A stretch of 39,582 nucleotides of DNA from a virus: positions 1-39,582 of the IMG/VR virus record IMGVR_UViG_3300043398_000276; one strand, 5' to 3'. Below are positions 7,094 to 15,343 of the stretch, piece by piece (position 1 is the stretch's first letter; each line of letters opens with the position of its first letter). Under the pieces are notes generated by a model. It did not search any database. It saw only the letters and a list, made by a program, of their open reading frames with translations, and was not told where the DNA came from. Position numbers and translations under genes: made by a program.

Positions 7094-8146
7094 ATGGCTG
7101 AACTCAGTATCGACGACCTGGTCGATTTGACCACGGTTACGCTCTCGACGCTCGACAAGGGCAAGTGGCAGGATATCGCCACCGACCTGCAAGAGTATGT
7201 CGCTCTCAAGAAGCTGCTCAAGAAGAACAAGATTTCCTTCGATTCCGGCAAGGCCATTGACGTGAACGTCATGGTGGATTACGAGGATTCGGCGCAAAAC
7301 GTCGGCCTTTTCCACGTTGACGACGTGAATGTCAGTGACGGGATGAAGCGCGGCTCGATCCCCTGGCGCAGCACCACGGCAAATTATGCGTGGGACGTTC
7401 AGGAAGTCGCGGTCAACCGCAATCCGGCGCGCATCATCGACCTGCTCAAGACCCGCCGCGCCGGTTCGATGATCTCCCTTGCCGCCAAGATGGAGTCGAA
7501 TTTCTGGGGCAAGCCCGCCACTTCGTCCGACAACGTGATGCCGTTCGGTATCCAATACTGGATCGTCCCGAACTCGGCCGAAGGCTTCAACGGCGGCGCC
7601 GCCGCCGGCTTCACCAGTGGCCCGGCCGGACTCAGCCCGACGACCTACACCCGTTGGAAGAACTGGACCGCCCAGTATACCAACGTGACGCAGGAGGACT
7701 TCATCCAGAAGATCCGTCAAGCGATGGTCAAGACCAACTTCATGTCGCCGGTTGACGACATGATCGGTGGTCCCACGGGTGACAATTACGGCTACTACAC
7801 CAACTACGACGTGATTTATCAGTTGGAGAACGTGGCCGCTGCTCAGAACGACAATTTGGGCAACGACGTGGCCTCGAAGGATGGCCGCGTCCTGTTCTAT
7901 CGTCGTCCGGTGACCTACGTTCCCTATCTCGATTCCAACAACCTGGAAGCCGGTGAACAGGATCCGTTCTACGGGATCAACTGGAGCGTTTTCCAGCCCG
8001 TGTTCCTGCAAGGCTTCTACATGAAGGAAGGCAAGCCGCGTCCGTCCCCGAAGCAGCACAACGTTGTGGAGGTCCACTGGGATCTGACCTACAACTTCCG
8101 CTGCGTGAACCGCCGGCGCTGTTTCATTGTCAACAAGAGCGCGTAA
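7094..8146 (+). CDS. Major capsid protein
   Basis: A 350-residue protein that builds the icosahedral head. It follows portal and scaffold candidates, is followed by a decoration candidate, and has the strongest ribosome site in the head operon (AGGAGGA). The sequence shows no signal peptide or membrane segment, is rich in aromatic and Gly residues, and has the spread of short beta-type segments expected of HK97-fold capsid proteins. Its N-terminal start, with Leu-Val-Asp-Leu-Thr-Thr, followed by a helical region and a WGKP loop region near 138, fits a family of capsid proteins I associate with podovirus-like and metagenomic phages. Codon use is strongly biased, as expected for a highly expressed gene. 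No cleavable N-terminal delta domain is visible and no separate maturation protease gene was seen. Confidence 0.85.
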   Translation: MAELSIDDLVDLTTVTLSTLDKGKWQDIATDLQEYVALKKLLKKNKISFDSGKAIDVNVMVDYEDSAQNVGLFHVDDVNVSDGMKRGSIPWRSTTANYAWDVQEVAVNRNPARIIDLLKTRRAGSMISLAAKMESNFWGKPATSSDNVMPFGIQYWIVPNSAEGFNGGAAAGFTSGPAGLSPTTYTRWKNWTAQYTNVTQEDFIQKIRQAMVKTNFMSPVDDMIGGPTGDNYGYYTNYDVIYQLENVAAAQNDNLGNDVASKDGRVLFYRRPVTYVPYLDSNNLEAGEQDPFYGINWSVFQPVFLQGFYMKEGKPRPSPKQHNVVEVHWDLTYNFRCVNRRRCFIVNKSA

Positions 8147-8221
8147 TTTCGGCTCTTGATTCTGGTCCGCTTGTTGCGGTTCCGGGATGACGATGAAGAA
8201 TCCATTTGAAAGGACTCTCTC

Positions 8222-9034
8222 ATGAACAAGGTGATGTATCGCGGCGCCAATTCGGGGCGTGGTCCCAGTCCGGAAATCTGGGCCGGTTGCCCGATTCTGG
8301 ACATGATCCTGGACCCGAATGTCGGCGTTCATTTTTTCGACGACTTCCTGAACTTTGGCGTGGGCGCAACCGATGCGACCAACGGCTACAAGTTCTACAT
8401 TGACTCCAGCAACACCGTTTCCCAGTTGGCTACCGAAGTCAACGGTGTCGTGCAACTGCTGACCGACACCACGGACAACGACGCCCCGATTCTGACCACT
8501 GGCGGCAACACGGCCGGCATGGGCAAGATCGTGACCAGCACGGGCAAGAACCTGTGGTTCGAGGCGCGTATCCGCGTGGCCTCGGCGGCGCTCACGGAAA
8601 TGGCCATGTTCATCGGTCTGACGGAGGAAGCCTGTGCCGCCGATAACGGCCTGATTTCCGACAACCCGGACACCGACATCGCCACCGTGATGGCCGACAA
8701 GGACTATATCGGCTTTGCCAACTTCACAAACGCGGCGCCGGTTCTCGCTGCCTGCTACAAGAAGGCCGGCGGCACCGACGTGGTTGTCGATTCCAACGTG
8801 CAGACGTTGGCGCTCGACACCTGGTATAAGTTGGGTCTGAAGTTCGACGTGATCAACGACACCCTCAAGTGGTATGTCGATGGCGTCGAACAGGCGTCCC
8901 TGGATGTCTCAGGCGCCGGCACCACCAACTTCCCGAGCGGCGAAGAACTGGCGTTGACGTTTGGCTTCAAAAACGGGACCACGACCGCCAAGAAGCTGGA
9001 TATCGACTGGGTGCGCTTCGCGCAGTTGGCGTAA
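8222..9034 (+). CDS. LamG-like capsid decoration protein candidate
   Basis: A 270-residue protein right after the capsid gene with similar high-expression codon use. After an N-terminal arm (1-36, with an RGANSGRGPSPEIW stretch) comes HFFDDFLNFG, then alternating beta-type segments with LWFEARIRV, WYKLGLKFDV and LKWYVDGVEQ. This order is typical of concanavalin/LamG-like jelly-roll folds, which often bind sugars. Lectin-like domains on capsids are used for surface decoration and weak adhesion. The arm may anchor the protein to the capsid shell. AAAGGA lies at 8210-8215 before ATG 8222. A GC-rich hairpin follows the stop. The fold call is good; the decoration role is inferred from position. 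Confidence 0.65.
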   Translation: MNKVMYRGANSGRGPSPEIWAGCPILDMILDPNVGVHFFDDFLNFGVGATDATNGYKFYIDSSNTVSQLATEVNGVVQLLTDTTDNDAPILTTGGNTAGMGKIVTSTGKNLWFEARIRVASAALTEMAMFIGLTEEACAADNGLISDNPDTDIATVMADKDYIGFANFTNAAPVLAACYKKAGGTDVVVDSNVQTLALDTWYKLGLKFDVINDTLKWYVDGVEQASLDVSGAGTTNFPSGEELALTFGFKNGTTTAKKLDIDWVRFAQLA

Positions 9035-9041
9035 CGATCAT

Positions 9042-9066
9042 GGGGCCGGGGGCGTTCCCCGGCCCC
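9042..9066 (+). terminator. GC-rich hairpin after the decoration gene
   Basis: GGGGCCGGGG at 9042-9051 pairs perfectly with CCCCGGCCCC at 9057-9066 around the loop GCGTT. It follows the decoration gene stop by 7 bases. No T-run follows, so it may be a partial terminator, a pause site or a 3'-end stabiliser that keeps capsid transcripts high relative to tail transcripts. Confidence 0.6.
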
Positions 9067-9088
9067 GATTCATTGCGAGGGATTGGAC

Positions 9089-9868
9089 ATGGCCGAATCA
9101 TCGCTTTCCCTGGGTTTACCGGACTTCGAGCGCGAAGTGGGGTATTTCCTTGGATTTGGCGGTGATTCTTCTGCATGGACGGCAGATCAGGACAGCCTGG
9201 TGACGCGCATTATCAAGCGCGGACTCCGGCAGTTCTATTCTCCTCCAGTAGTCAACCAGGGTGAAGCGCCTCATGAGTGGACCTTTCTCAAGCCGGTAAC
9301 GACTTTGGCAACGGTGTCTGGCACGAAAGCCTACACGTTGCCGGACGACTTCGGCGGCATTGACGGGGTTATGACCTTCAATGTCGATCAAGGCTTGCGG
9401 GAAGTGCAAATTGTTTCGGATGCATGGATCCGGATTCGGAATCAGGGGTCGGAAGACTCTGGGTATCCGGTAGCTGCGGCGATTCGTCCGAAAACCACGA
9501 CTGGCGCCGATGGTCAGCGGTTCGAGATGATCCTTTGGCCGAAGCCCGATGGCGTTTATACCCTGACTTATTGCTACCTTGCTCTCGTCGGCGCCTTGTC
9601 AGACTCGTATCCGTATCCGTATGGCGGCCAACGCCACGCGGAAACGGTTCTGGCAAGCTGCCTGGCCGCTGCTGAAGCGGAAAAGGATGAGGTCAAGGGA
9701 ACCAAGTGGCAGATCTTCATGGAGCGTCTTGCCGCAAGCATCGCCCATGACAGACGGTTTTCCGCCCCTCGTTTTCTGGGTTACAATTCAGATCGTTCGG
9801 ACGATGGTAACTCCATGGTCCCGCGCGCGCTGACCTACACAACCTACAACGGTGTTCTTCCAAGCTAG
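9089..9868 (+). CDS. Head-tail adaptor / neck protein
   Basis: A 259-residue protein between head and tail genes. Near residue 37 it has a helical region with IIKRGLRQFYSPP, followed by EWTFLKP and a beta region with YTLPDDFGGIDG. The order of a helical, residue-counting N-terminus, a Tyr-x-Leu-Pro-x-Asp-Phe motif and an all-helix C-terminus is what I associate with gp4/gp11-type adaptor (tail accessory) proteins that close the portal ring and carry the tail. Helix AETVLASCLAAAEAEKDEV near 192-210 supports a helical bundle. GAGGGA at 9077-9082 supports ATG 9089 over an in-frame TTG two codons earlier. Confidence 0.65.
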   Translation: MAESSLSLGLPDFEREVGYFLGFGGDSSAWTADQDSLVTRIIKRGLRQFYSPPVVNQGEAPHEWTFLKPVTTLATVSGTKAYTLPDDFGGIDGVMTFNVDQGLREVQIVSDAWIRIRNQGSEDSGYPVAAAIRPKTTTGADGQRFEMILWPKPDGVYTLTYCYLALVGALSDSYPYPYGGQRHAETVLASCLAAAEAEKDEVKGTKWQIFMERLAASIAHDRRFSAPRFLGYNSDRSDDGNSMVPRALTYTTYNGVLPS

Positions 9869-9878
9869 GAGAGTGAAA

Positions 9879-10727
9879 ATGAATCTGCACAATCTGTATG
9901 ACGCTCTCCGTCGCGCCGACGTGCGAAGCGATAGCAAGGGCCTTCTGACTCCATCCGGCTGGTTGCTGGCGTGGGGAAATACGGTCCCGACGGATGCCAC
10001 GACCGGGTATGCGCCCGGCGCTTTGTTTTTTCACATTGATAGCAGCGGTCAAACGTCGCTCTACAAGAACGACGGCAGTTCGACCAGTTGCGATTTCAAT
10101 GCCCTGACCACTGACACCATGGCCGGTCCCATTGTCCTCGGTGACAATGAGACTCTGGCCTTGGGTGACGGCACGGATGCCACCTTGAAGTGGGATGCCA
10201 CTGATTTGGTTCTGGCTTTGGCCGCGACCGCCACATGGGTGATGGGAACGGATGCCGCGCTGCTGAATATGTTGCTGCGCGGTTCTCTGTCCATCGACCG
10301 TGCGGCGGCTGCCGGTGCGGTTGCGCTTCGCTTCGGCGAAACGCTGACCGAGGGCGGTGAAATCCGCGTCATGGACGAGGATGTTGCCATTGTCGCTGGC
10401 GCGTCCACGGATCTCACCCAGAACGTTCCTGCCGGTTCCGTGATTCTCATGGTTCAGGCCAATCTGGAAACCATCGTGACGGCCACTACCGCTGTCAAGG
10501 TGGGCATTGGTGTTTCCGCCGATCCGGACGCTTACGGAAAAACATCAGCCTTAACCAAGAATCTCAAGGTTGATACGGTTCCCGATTGGGCCGCTGGCGG
10601 TTCTGCCATTGACGTGAAAGTGTTTGCCGTGGATACCAATGGCGCCGCCGCTGGCACGTTGGACACCGGCACGGTGCGCGTTCGCATCATCTACTGGGTT
10701 CCCAACAGCCTGGATGACGCGGCGTAA
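9879..10727 (+). CDS. Structural protein of unknown role
   Basis: A 282-residue protein, Ala/Thr/Gly/Val-rich, without membrane segments. The N-terminus (1-45) is helical with a WLLAWGNTVPTD stretch. The middle holds short repeating beta units (LGDNETLALGDGTDATLKWD near 98-117) that recall fibre-shaft or beta-helix sequence. The C-terminus is a beta domain ending in VRIIYWVPNS. It lies between the adaptor and the nozzle protein and before a hairpin terminator candidate, so it is most likely a virion protein (decoration or fibre-like). GGAGAG before ATG 9879 sets the start. No specific family recognised. Confidence 0.65.
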   Translation: MNLHNLYDALRRADVRSDSKGLLTPSGWLLAWGNTVPTDATTGYAPGALFFHIDSSGQTSLYKNDGSSTSCDFNALTTDTMAGPIVLGDNETLALGDGTDATLKWDATDLVLALAATATWVMGTDAALLNMLLRGSLSIDRAAAAGAVALRFGETLTEGGEIRVMDEDVAIVAGASTDLTQNVPAGSVILMVQANLETIVTATTAVKVGIGVSADPDAYGKTSALTKNLKVDTVPDWAAGGSAIDVKVFAVDTNGAAAGTLDTGTVRVRIIYWVPNSLDDAA

Positions 10728-10744
10728 GTTTTCGCCTTTGAGAA

Positions 10745-10768
10745 CGGGGGAGGACCACCACTCCCCCG
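10745..10768 (+). terminator. Hairpin terminator candidate before the nozzle gene
   Basis: CGGGGGAG at 10745-10752 pairs perfectly with CTCCCCCG at 10761-10768 around an eight-base loop, and AA/TT can extend it with one bulged G. It is followed by GTTTCC, a short and imperfect T tract. It lies in the 60-base gap before the 786-residue tail gene, so it may separate head from tail expression. Confidence 0.6.
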
Positions 10769-10787
10769 GTTTCCTCGGACACTTTAT

Positions 10788-13148
10788 ATGCCAGCCATCA
10801 ACCGAAAACTTGTCGATCTTCAGCCGCCGATTGCCGGCATGGATCGTCGTTGGTCATATCAGAAGCAGCCGCCCTACACAACGCCGGACTGCCTGAATAT
10901 TCGGTGCCGTGATACCATGAAGGGGCGCGTCCGTGTGGCTTCGCGGCCTGGCATCATCAAGCATTCCTACGATCTTTTGGGTAGCGGCGTGCCGGTGCGT
11001 ATGCTGAATACCGTGGATGTTGTAAAGACCGATGGCTTCAATTTTTGGTCTGACTCGTTCAAAGATGGCCTCAGCGCGGAATGGGCGGTGGCCTCATGGG
11101 TTGGCACGCTCCCGGAAACGACGGATGATTTTGCATCCATTGACTACAACACCCCAGTCGGCGCCGTCCGATCAGCCTTGACATTCGACGAATCGCAGTC
11201 GTATGAAATCTGCATGACCATTGTTCCCTATGCGGGCGCGTTTCATGGGAAATACCAGATTTTCGCGCGCATGGACAACACGACGCCGGTTGCTACCACC
11301 GAGGGGATTATTGTCGAATTGGTGATGACCGGGACCACCGGTGCCTATACTGGGAGTATAAAATCTTATGTTGGCGGTTCGTTGACAACTTATACGTTGA
11401 CACCGGGAACTGTGACTCCTCGGCCCGGTCTGTTTAAGGTTCTGGTTACTGGCGATACGGTCAAGGTTTATTGGCATGGGACTCAGCTTATCAGCCAGGC
11501 CGTTTCTGGTTCTCAGAATGGCCGACGGTTTGGTTTCGGGATGGAATGCACCGTTTCCGGTGGCCTTTGCCTGGTCGAGAATTACCTGATCCAGTATTAC
11601 TACGGTTCCGCGCGTAATACCCGCAGAATCATGGTTGCCAGCGCCGGTGGGAGCCTCTATTACGAGACTTTCTTGCGAACTCTGACAGCCCTGTCAACTT
11701 CATTGACCCTGGCGTCAGACAGGCTTTTGCAGTCAGCGGAACGGGGTCAAAAGCTCTATATTGCTGACAATAGTGACACAAGGGCGTATGGAACTGACGG
11801 TGTTGTCACTGGCGGCGGCGTGACGCTGGATTCAGCCACCTATTCCAACTGGACCACCCTTGGAATTGACACGGATGACGATGTTGTTGTTATTTCAAAT
11901 GGGACTGGATCGGTTGTCAATGGCACCTATGCGATTACGACCGTAGCATCCGGAACGCTGACAATTGCAAATGTCGGTGGTAATGGTAACTGTACATTTA
12001 GGATACAGCGTTGCCCGAAGGTCTATGATCCGCTGGCCGGGACACTGACAAAAATGACAGCGACTGCCGGACAAGTGCCGACGGGTTGCCCAATGGTTTG
12101 TCTTTATCGCGATCGTATTGTTTTTGCTGGCGGCGATGATCCGCACGTCTGGTATATGTCTCGCCAAGGCGATGCCTTGGATTGGGATTATTCCGCGTCA
12201 AGCGATGACGTGCAGCGTGCGGTGGCTGGCGAAAGCGCGGACGCCGGACTGATTGGCGATACGCTTCGAGCCCTGATTCCCCATTCGGATGATTATCTCA
12301 TTTTCGGTTGTGAATCGTCGCTTTGGCGGCTTCGTGGTGATCCGGCCATTGGCGGTGAAATTGACAATCTTAGCAAGACGGTCGGAGTGGTAGATAAAAA
12401 CGCCTGGTGCCGGGGTCCGTTGGGCGAAATCGTATTTCTCAGCCAAGACGGAATCTATGCCTTGCCGCCGGGTGCCACTTCCTATCCGCAAAGCATTTCC
12501 CGTGAGAAGCTGCCACGTGAGCTGCGCGAAATTGACCGGAATACAACTACGGTCACAATGGCATACGATTTTCGTGATCGTGGTGTCCATATTTACTTGA
12601 CGCCGAACGATAGCAAGGGGCGATTGCATTTCTGGTTTGACTGGGAAGACAAGGCGTTTTTTCCAGTGGAACTCCCAAACAGTTATGAGCCGACCGCCAT
12701 TCTTTCATATCAAGGTCCAAATGCGGAAAATAGCGCCGTTTTGATTGGCTGCCGCGATGGCTATGTTCGTCGATACCGCAACGAAATGGAGACGGATGAG
12801 GGCACGGAAATCGAAAGCTTCGTCCTCTACGGGCCGATTAATCTTGGCACCGGGAACTACATCGAAGGTATGCTGGCTGAGATTATTGGTGTTGCGGCGG
12901 CGAATTCAGGCAGCATTTCATGGTCGATCCTGGTTGGTGAAACAGCGGAAGCGGCGGTGTCGGCAACTCCGTTTTCTTCCGGAACATGGACCATCGGCGA
13001 TAACAGCGGTTTGAATTTCAAGCAGCTTCCGCGTGCCCGAGGCGCAGCATTCATTTTGAAACTTGAAAACGGGCAGGCTGCCAGGCGTTGGTGCGTGGAG
13101 TCGGTGCTTGGCGTGATTCGTCAGTCTGGAAAACAACTTTTATTCTAG
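10788..13148 (+). CDS. Tail nozzle / tubular protein B-like (T7 gp12-type)
   Basis: A 786-residue beta-rich protein. Several signatures match the tail-nozzle family of short-tailed phages: a short N-terminal arm leading to DRRWSYQKQPPYTTPDCLNI, a run near 438-470 with RDRIVFAGGDDPHVWYMS followed by GDALDWDY, then SSLWRLRGDP near 507 and LSQDGIYALPPG near 551. These recur as blades of a beta-propeller that forms the channel below the adaptor ring through which DNA leaves. A region near 80-270 looks like an inserted LamG-type jelly roll (AFHGKYQIFARMDN, LFKVLVTGDTVKVYWHG). No strong Shine-Dalgarno precedes ATG 10788. Confidence 0.75.
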   Translation: MPAINRKLVDLQPPIAGMDRRWSYQKQPPYTTPDCLNIRCRDTMKGRVRVASRPGIIKHSYDLLGSGVPVRMLNTVDVVKTDGFNFWSDSFKDGLSAEWAVASWVGTLPETTDDFASIDYNTPVGAVRSALTFDESQSYEICMTIVPYAGAFHGKYQIFARMDNTTPVATTEGIIVELVMTGTTGAYTGSIKSYVGGSLTTYTLTPGTVTPRPGLFKVLVTGDTVKVYWHGTQLISQAVSGSQNGRRFGFGMECTVSGGLCLVENYLIQYYYGSARNTRRIMVASAGGSLYYETFLRTLTALSTSLTLASDRLLQSAERGQKLYIADNSDTRAYGTDGVVTGGGVTLDSATYSNWTTLGIDTDDDVVVISNGTGSVVNGTYAITTVASGTLTIANVGGNGNCTFRIQRCPKVYDPLAGTLTKMTATAGQVPTGCPMVCLYRDRIVFAGGDDPHVWYMSRQGDALDWDYSASSDDVQRAVAGESADAGLIGDTLRALIPHSDDYLIFGCESSLWRLRGDPAIGGEIDNLSKTVGVVDKNAWCRGPLGEIVFLSQDGIYALPPGATSYPQSISREKLPRELREIDRNTTTVTMAYDFRDRGVHIYLTPNDSKGRLHFWFDWEDKAFFPVELPNSYEPTAILSYQGPNAENSAVLIGCRDGYVRRYRNEMETDEGTEIESFVLYGPINLGTGNYIEGMLAEIIGVAAANSGSISWSILVGETAEAAVSATPFSSGTWTIGDNSGLNFKQLPRARGAAFILKLENGQAARRWCVESVLGVIRQSGKQLLF

Positions 13149-13156
13149 GAGTGGTT

Positions 13157-13435
13157 ATGTCAAAGCCCGGGTCCATCCTTTCGACGGAAGAACTGGCCTA
13201 TTCCGACACGGTCGGTTTGAGCGCGGCATTTACTACCAGTCGGATTCGTCTTTGCGCTACTACGGCTTGCCGGGTGCTGATCGGCGCTGCGCCCGTGGTC
13301 ACGAATGTAACCGGGCTTCTTTTACCGGCAAATCTTCCGGAAATTTTCGATGTCAATATCGGTGACAAGGTTTCCGTGGTGATTACCACAGGGACCACCG
13401 CCAGCAAGCTGACCGTTTCTCAGATCATCACCTAG
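13157..13435 (+). CDS. Small structural-operon protein, unknown
   Basis: A 92-residue protein with beta-type sequence and no membrane segment. The C-terminal half ends in VSVVITTGTTASKLTVSQIIT. AGGAGTGG before ATG 13157 is a good ribosome site, and only 8 bases separate it from the nozzle gene and from the next fibre gene. It may be a small virion or fibre-associated protein. No family recognised. Confidence 0.6.
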   Translation: MSKPGSILSTEELAYSDTVGLSAAFTTSRIRLCATTACRVLIGAAPVVTNVTGLLLPANLPEIFDVNIGDKVSVVITTGTTASKLTVSQIIT

Positions 13436-13443
13436 GACGAGTT

Positions 13444-14361
13444 ATGGCATTTGCAAACCGGGGCGGTGGCCCCAGCGAATCCGATCCTGTCCGCTTGCGG
13501 CGGGCAATCAACCAGATCCGTCATGACGCTTCGTCGTCGGCCGGGAAAGTGTTGGCCGATGCCACTGACACCTTGTTGGAGTATTTGGATGGCAAGGTGG
13601 ATAATGCCAGCATCGAGGTTAATGCGACAACTCATGAACTGCGTGTCAAGGCCTTGGGAATCCTCACGGCCATGATAAATGATCTGGCGGTAACTGCCGG
13701 GAAGCTGGCTGTCGATTCTGTTATTACCGCTAAAATCTTGGATTCCAATGTGACGACGGCGAAGATTGCTGATCTGAATGTGACCACCGGGAAACTCGCT
13801 GATTCTGCGGTGACGGCTCAAAAAATAGCATCAGATGCCGTTACCACCGTGAAAATTCTGGATTCCAATGTGACCGGTCCAAAATTGGCCGCGGCGGTTG
13901 CCGGGTTGGGTTTGTCTCAGAATGGTTCCGGAAATTTGGATGTCAATGTCGATGGTTCTACACTGGAAATCAATGCTGATGCTCTCCGCGTGAAGGCTGG
14001 CGGCATTGGATCGAGCCATTTGACGGATGGGGCGGCTTTGGCTGAAATTTTGGATGATGATGGCGCCGGCAGTGGTTTGGATGCTGACCTGCTCGATGGG
14101 GAGCATGCCAGCGCCATTCACGCCGTTGCCAACCTGACTACCAGCGAAGTTGACACCAGTAAGGTATTGAAGCCGAATGGGTCCGGTGGTGTTGGCTGGC
14201 AGGCCAGCAGTGGCGGCACCATTGAAACGCTTACGACCACTGAAACAACGGCAGATAAATTCCTTCGCCCGGATACTGCCGGCGGAGTTCGCTGGAACGC
14301 CTTTTCGCACAAACATACGGACTGGTTCGGCACGCTGGCCCTTATGGGTCTTACTGGTTAA
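13444..14361 (+). CDS. Tail fibre-like protein
   Basis: A 305-residue protein. Residues about 78-148 carry repeated segments of the type (V/I)TT-x-KI-x-D-x-NVTT and KLADSAVTAQKI, a pattern of trimeric fibre shafts. Residues about 213-224 hold DADLLDGEHAS, a sequence type very common in phage tail fibres near the junction of shaft and tip. The end has FSHKHTDWFG. The N-terminal 50 residues may bind the virion. The protein would help recognise the host surface. It is short, so other fibre-type genes downstream may supply the receptor-binding tip. Confidence 0.7.
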   Translation: MAFANRGGGPSESDPVRLRRAINQIRHDASSSAGKVLADATDTLLEYLDGKVDNASIEVNATTHELRVKALGILTAMINDLAVTAGKLAVDSVITAKILDSNVTTAKIADLNVTTGKLADSAVTAQKIASDAVTTVKILDSNVTGPKLAAAVAGLGLSQNGSGNLDVNVDGSTLEINADALRVKAGGIGSSHLTDGAALAEILDDDGAGSGLDADLLDGEHASAIHAVANLTTSEVDTSKVLKPNGSGGVGWQASSGGTIETLTTTETTADKFLRPDTAGGVRWNAFSHKHTDWFGTLALMGLTG

Positions 14362-14375
14362 GGGAAGGGGGATTT

Positions 14376-14735
14376 ATGGGGATGCTTGGTTTCGAAATCA
14401 CTGGCGCGGTCATCATGTGGAGCTTCGGTCTTGTATTTGTGTCATTGACAGGCCTCGCCGGGATCATCTGGCGCATGACGCATGAGAAGATCGATACCAA
14501 CAAGAAAACGTCAGAGAAGGAAGCCGAGTTGATCCGCCAGGAGCATCGGGAATACCGGGACAAGGTGTCAGACGGTCACAGGCGGATTTACGAAAAGATC
14601 GACGAGGGGCAGGATCGGGTGGTCAAGCTGCTGGAAAAGCAGACTGACAATATCAACATACTGGCAATCAGCCAGGCGGAACAGCGTGGGCGCTTGGATG
14701 CCGTTGAAAACAGGATCAAAGAGAGGAAGCCGTGA
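14376..14735 (+). CDS. Membrane-anchored coiled-coil protein
   Basis: A 119-residue protein with one N-terminal membrane segment (about 6-31, VIMWSFGLVFVSLTGLAGII) followed by a long charged helix (35-117), likely coiled coil. This architecture is shared by inner-membrane spanins, XhlA-like lysis proteins and some pinholin partners. No lipoprotein partner is seen nearby. A GGGAAGGGGGA stretch precedes ATG 14376; the second ATG at 14382 has better spacing. The last codon overlaps the GTG of the next gene. A lysis role is inferred only from topology. Confidence 0.6.
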   Translation: MGMLGFEITGAVIMWSFGLVFVSLTGLAGIIWRMTHEKIDTNKKTSEKEAELIRQEHREYRDKVSDGHRRIYEKIDEGQDRVVKLLEKQTDNINILAISQAEQRGRLDAVENRIKERKP

Positions 14736-15343
14736 ATTATTACACCTTCGAAGGCTATCCGTATTTAGACGAAAAGGGCTTGAACCCTCACGTTCCGCTG
14801 GCAACGACGCACAATGAGCGGACGTGGCCTGGCGAACTTGACACCATGCGGCGCGATGGCCGTCTGACCATTGTAGACCAGACGCCGGAGAACCATCCCA
14901 ACCCGAAGGCGGGACGCGGCTGGGCTTGCGCGATACTGGCCGACCTGTCCGTCTATGACGGGTTTGTCGAAGTGGCCGCCGATGGACCGGACGGCGAAAT
15001 CATCCACAAAATTTATGGCGAGTTGCATTGCCCCGTGGGGAAGGGCGCGGTCCACGACTGCGCCAAGCTGGACCGGCACCTGAAAAAGTGCGACACGGAA
15101 ATCGAGTCTTCCGAATACGTCTGTGATGAATGTGACGATGAGCTTGCCGTCATTGAAGAGGCTAAATTGACCGGGCGTCTGAAGCGTTCGGTCAACCTTC
15201 TCACCAAGGAAATGGTGGACCATGAGAAGAACCTCGACCGCCTTCATGGCTTGCGTGAGCGGATCGTCCCGGAAAAAACGGCGGCGGATGAAAAGTTCGC
15301 GGCCTTGAAATCCGAACTGGAGTCGAAGCGTGGCGGATCGTAG
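14732..15343 (+). CDS. Unknown protein with C-terminal coiled coil
   Basis: A 203-residue protein beginning at a GTG that overlaps the previous stop (GTGA). The N-terminal 100 residues are a mixed globular domain with PYLDEKGLNPHVPL and PGELDTMRRDG stretches. C95, C111 and the pair in YVCDECDDE could bind metal. Residues about 140-200 form an Arg/Lys/Glu-rich helix likely to be coiled coil. It lies between the membrane coiled-coil gene and a fibre gene. It could be an accessory structural protein or chaperone, but I do not recognise it. Confidence 0.6.
   Translation: MNYYTFEGYPYLDEKGLNPHVPLATTHNERTWPGELDTMRRDGRLTIVDQTPENHPNPKAGRGWACAILADLSVYDGFVEVAADGPDGEIIHKIYGELHCPVGKGAVHDCAKLDRHLKKCDTEIESSEYVCDECDDELAVIEEAKLTGRLKRSVNLLTKEMVDHEKNLDRLHGLRERIVPEKTAADEKFAALKSELESKRGGS

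Noticed and set aside
14376-15343. Adjacent membrane coiled-coil and Cys-containing proteins considered as an inner/outer spanin pair.
   Set aside because: The second protein has no signal peptide or lipobox, so only the first fits a spanin-like topology.
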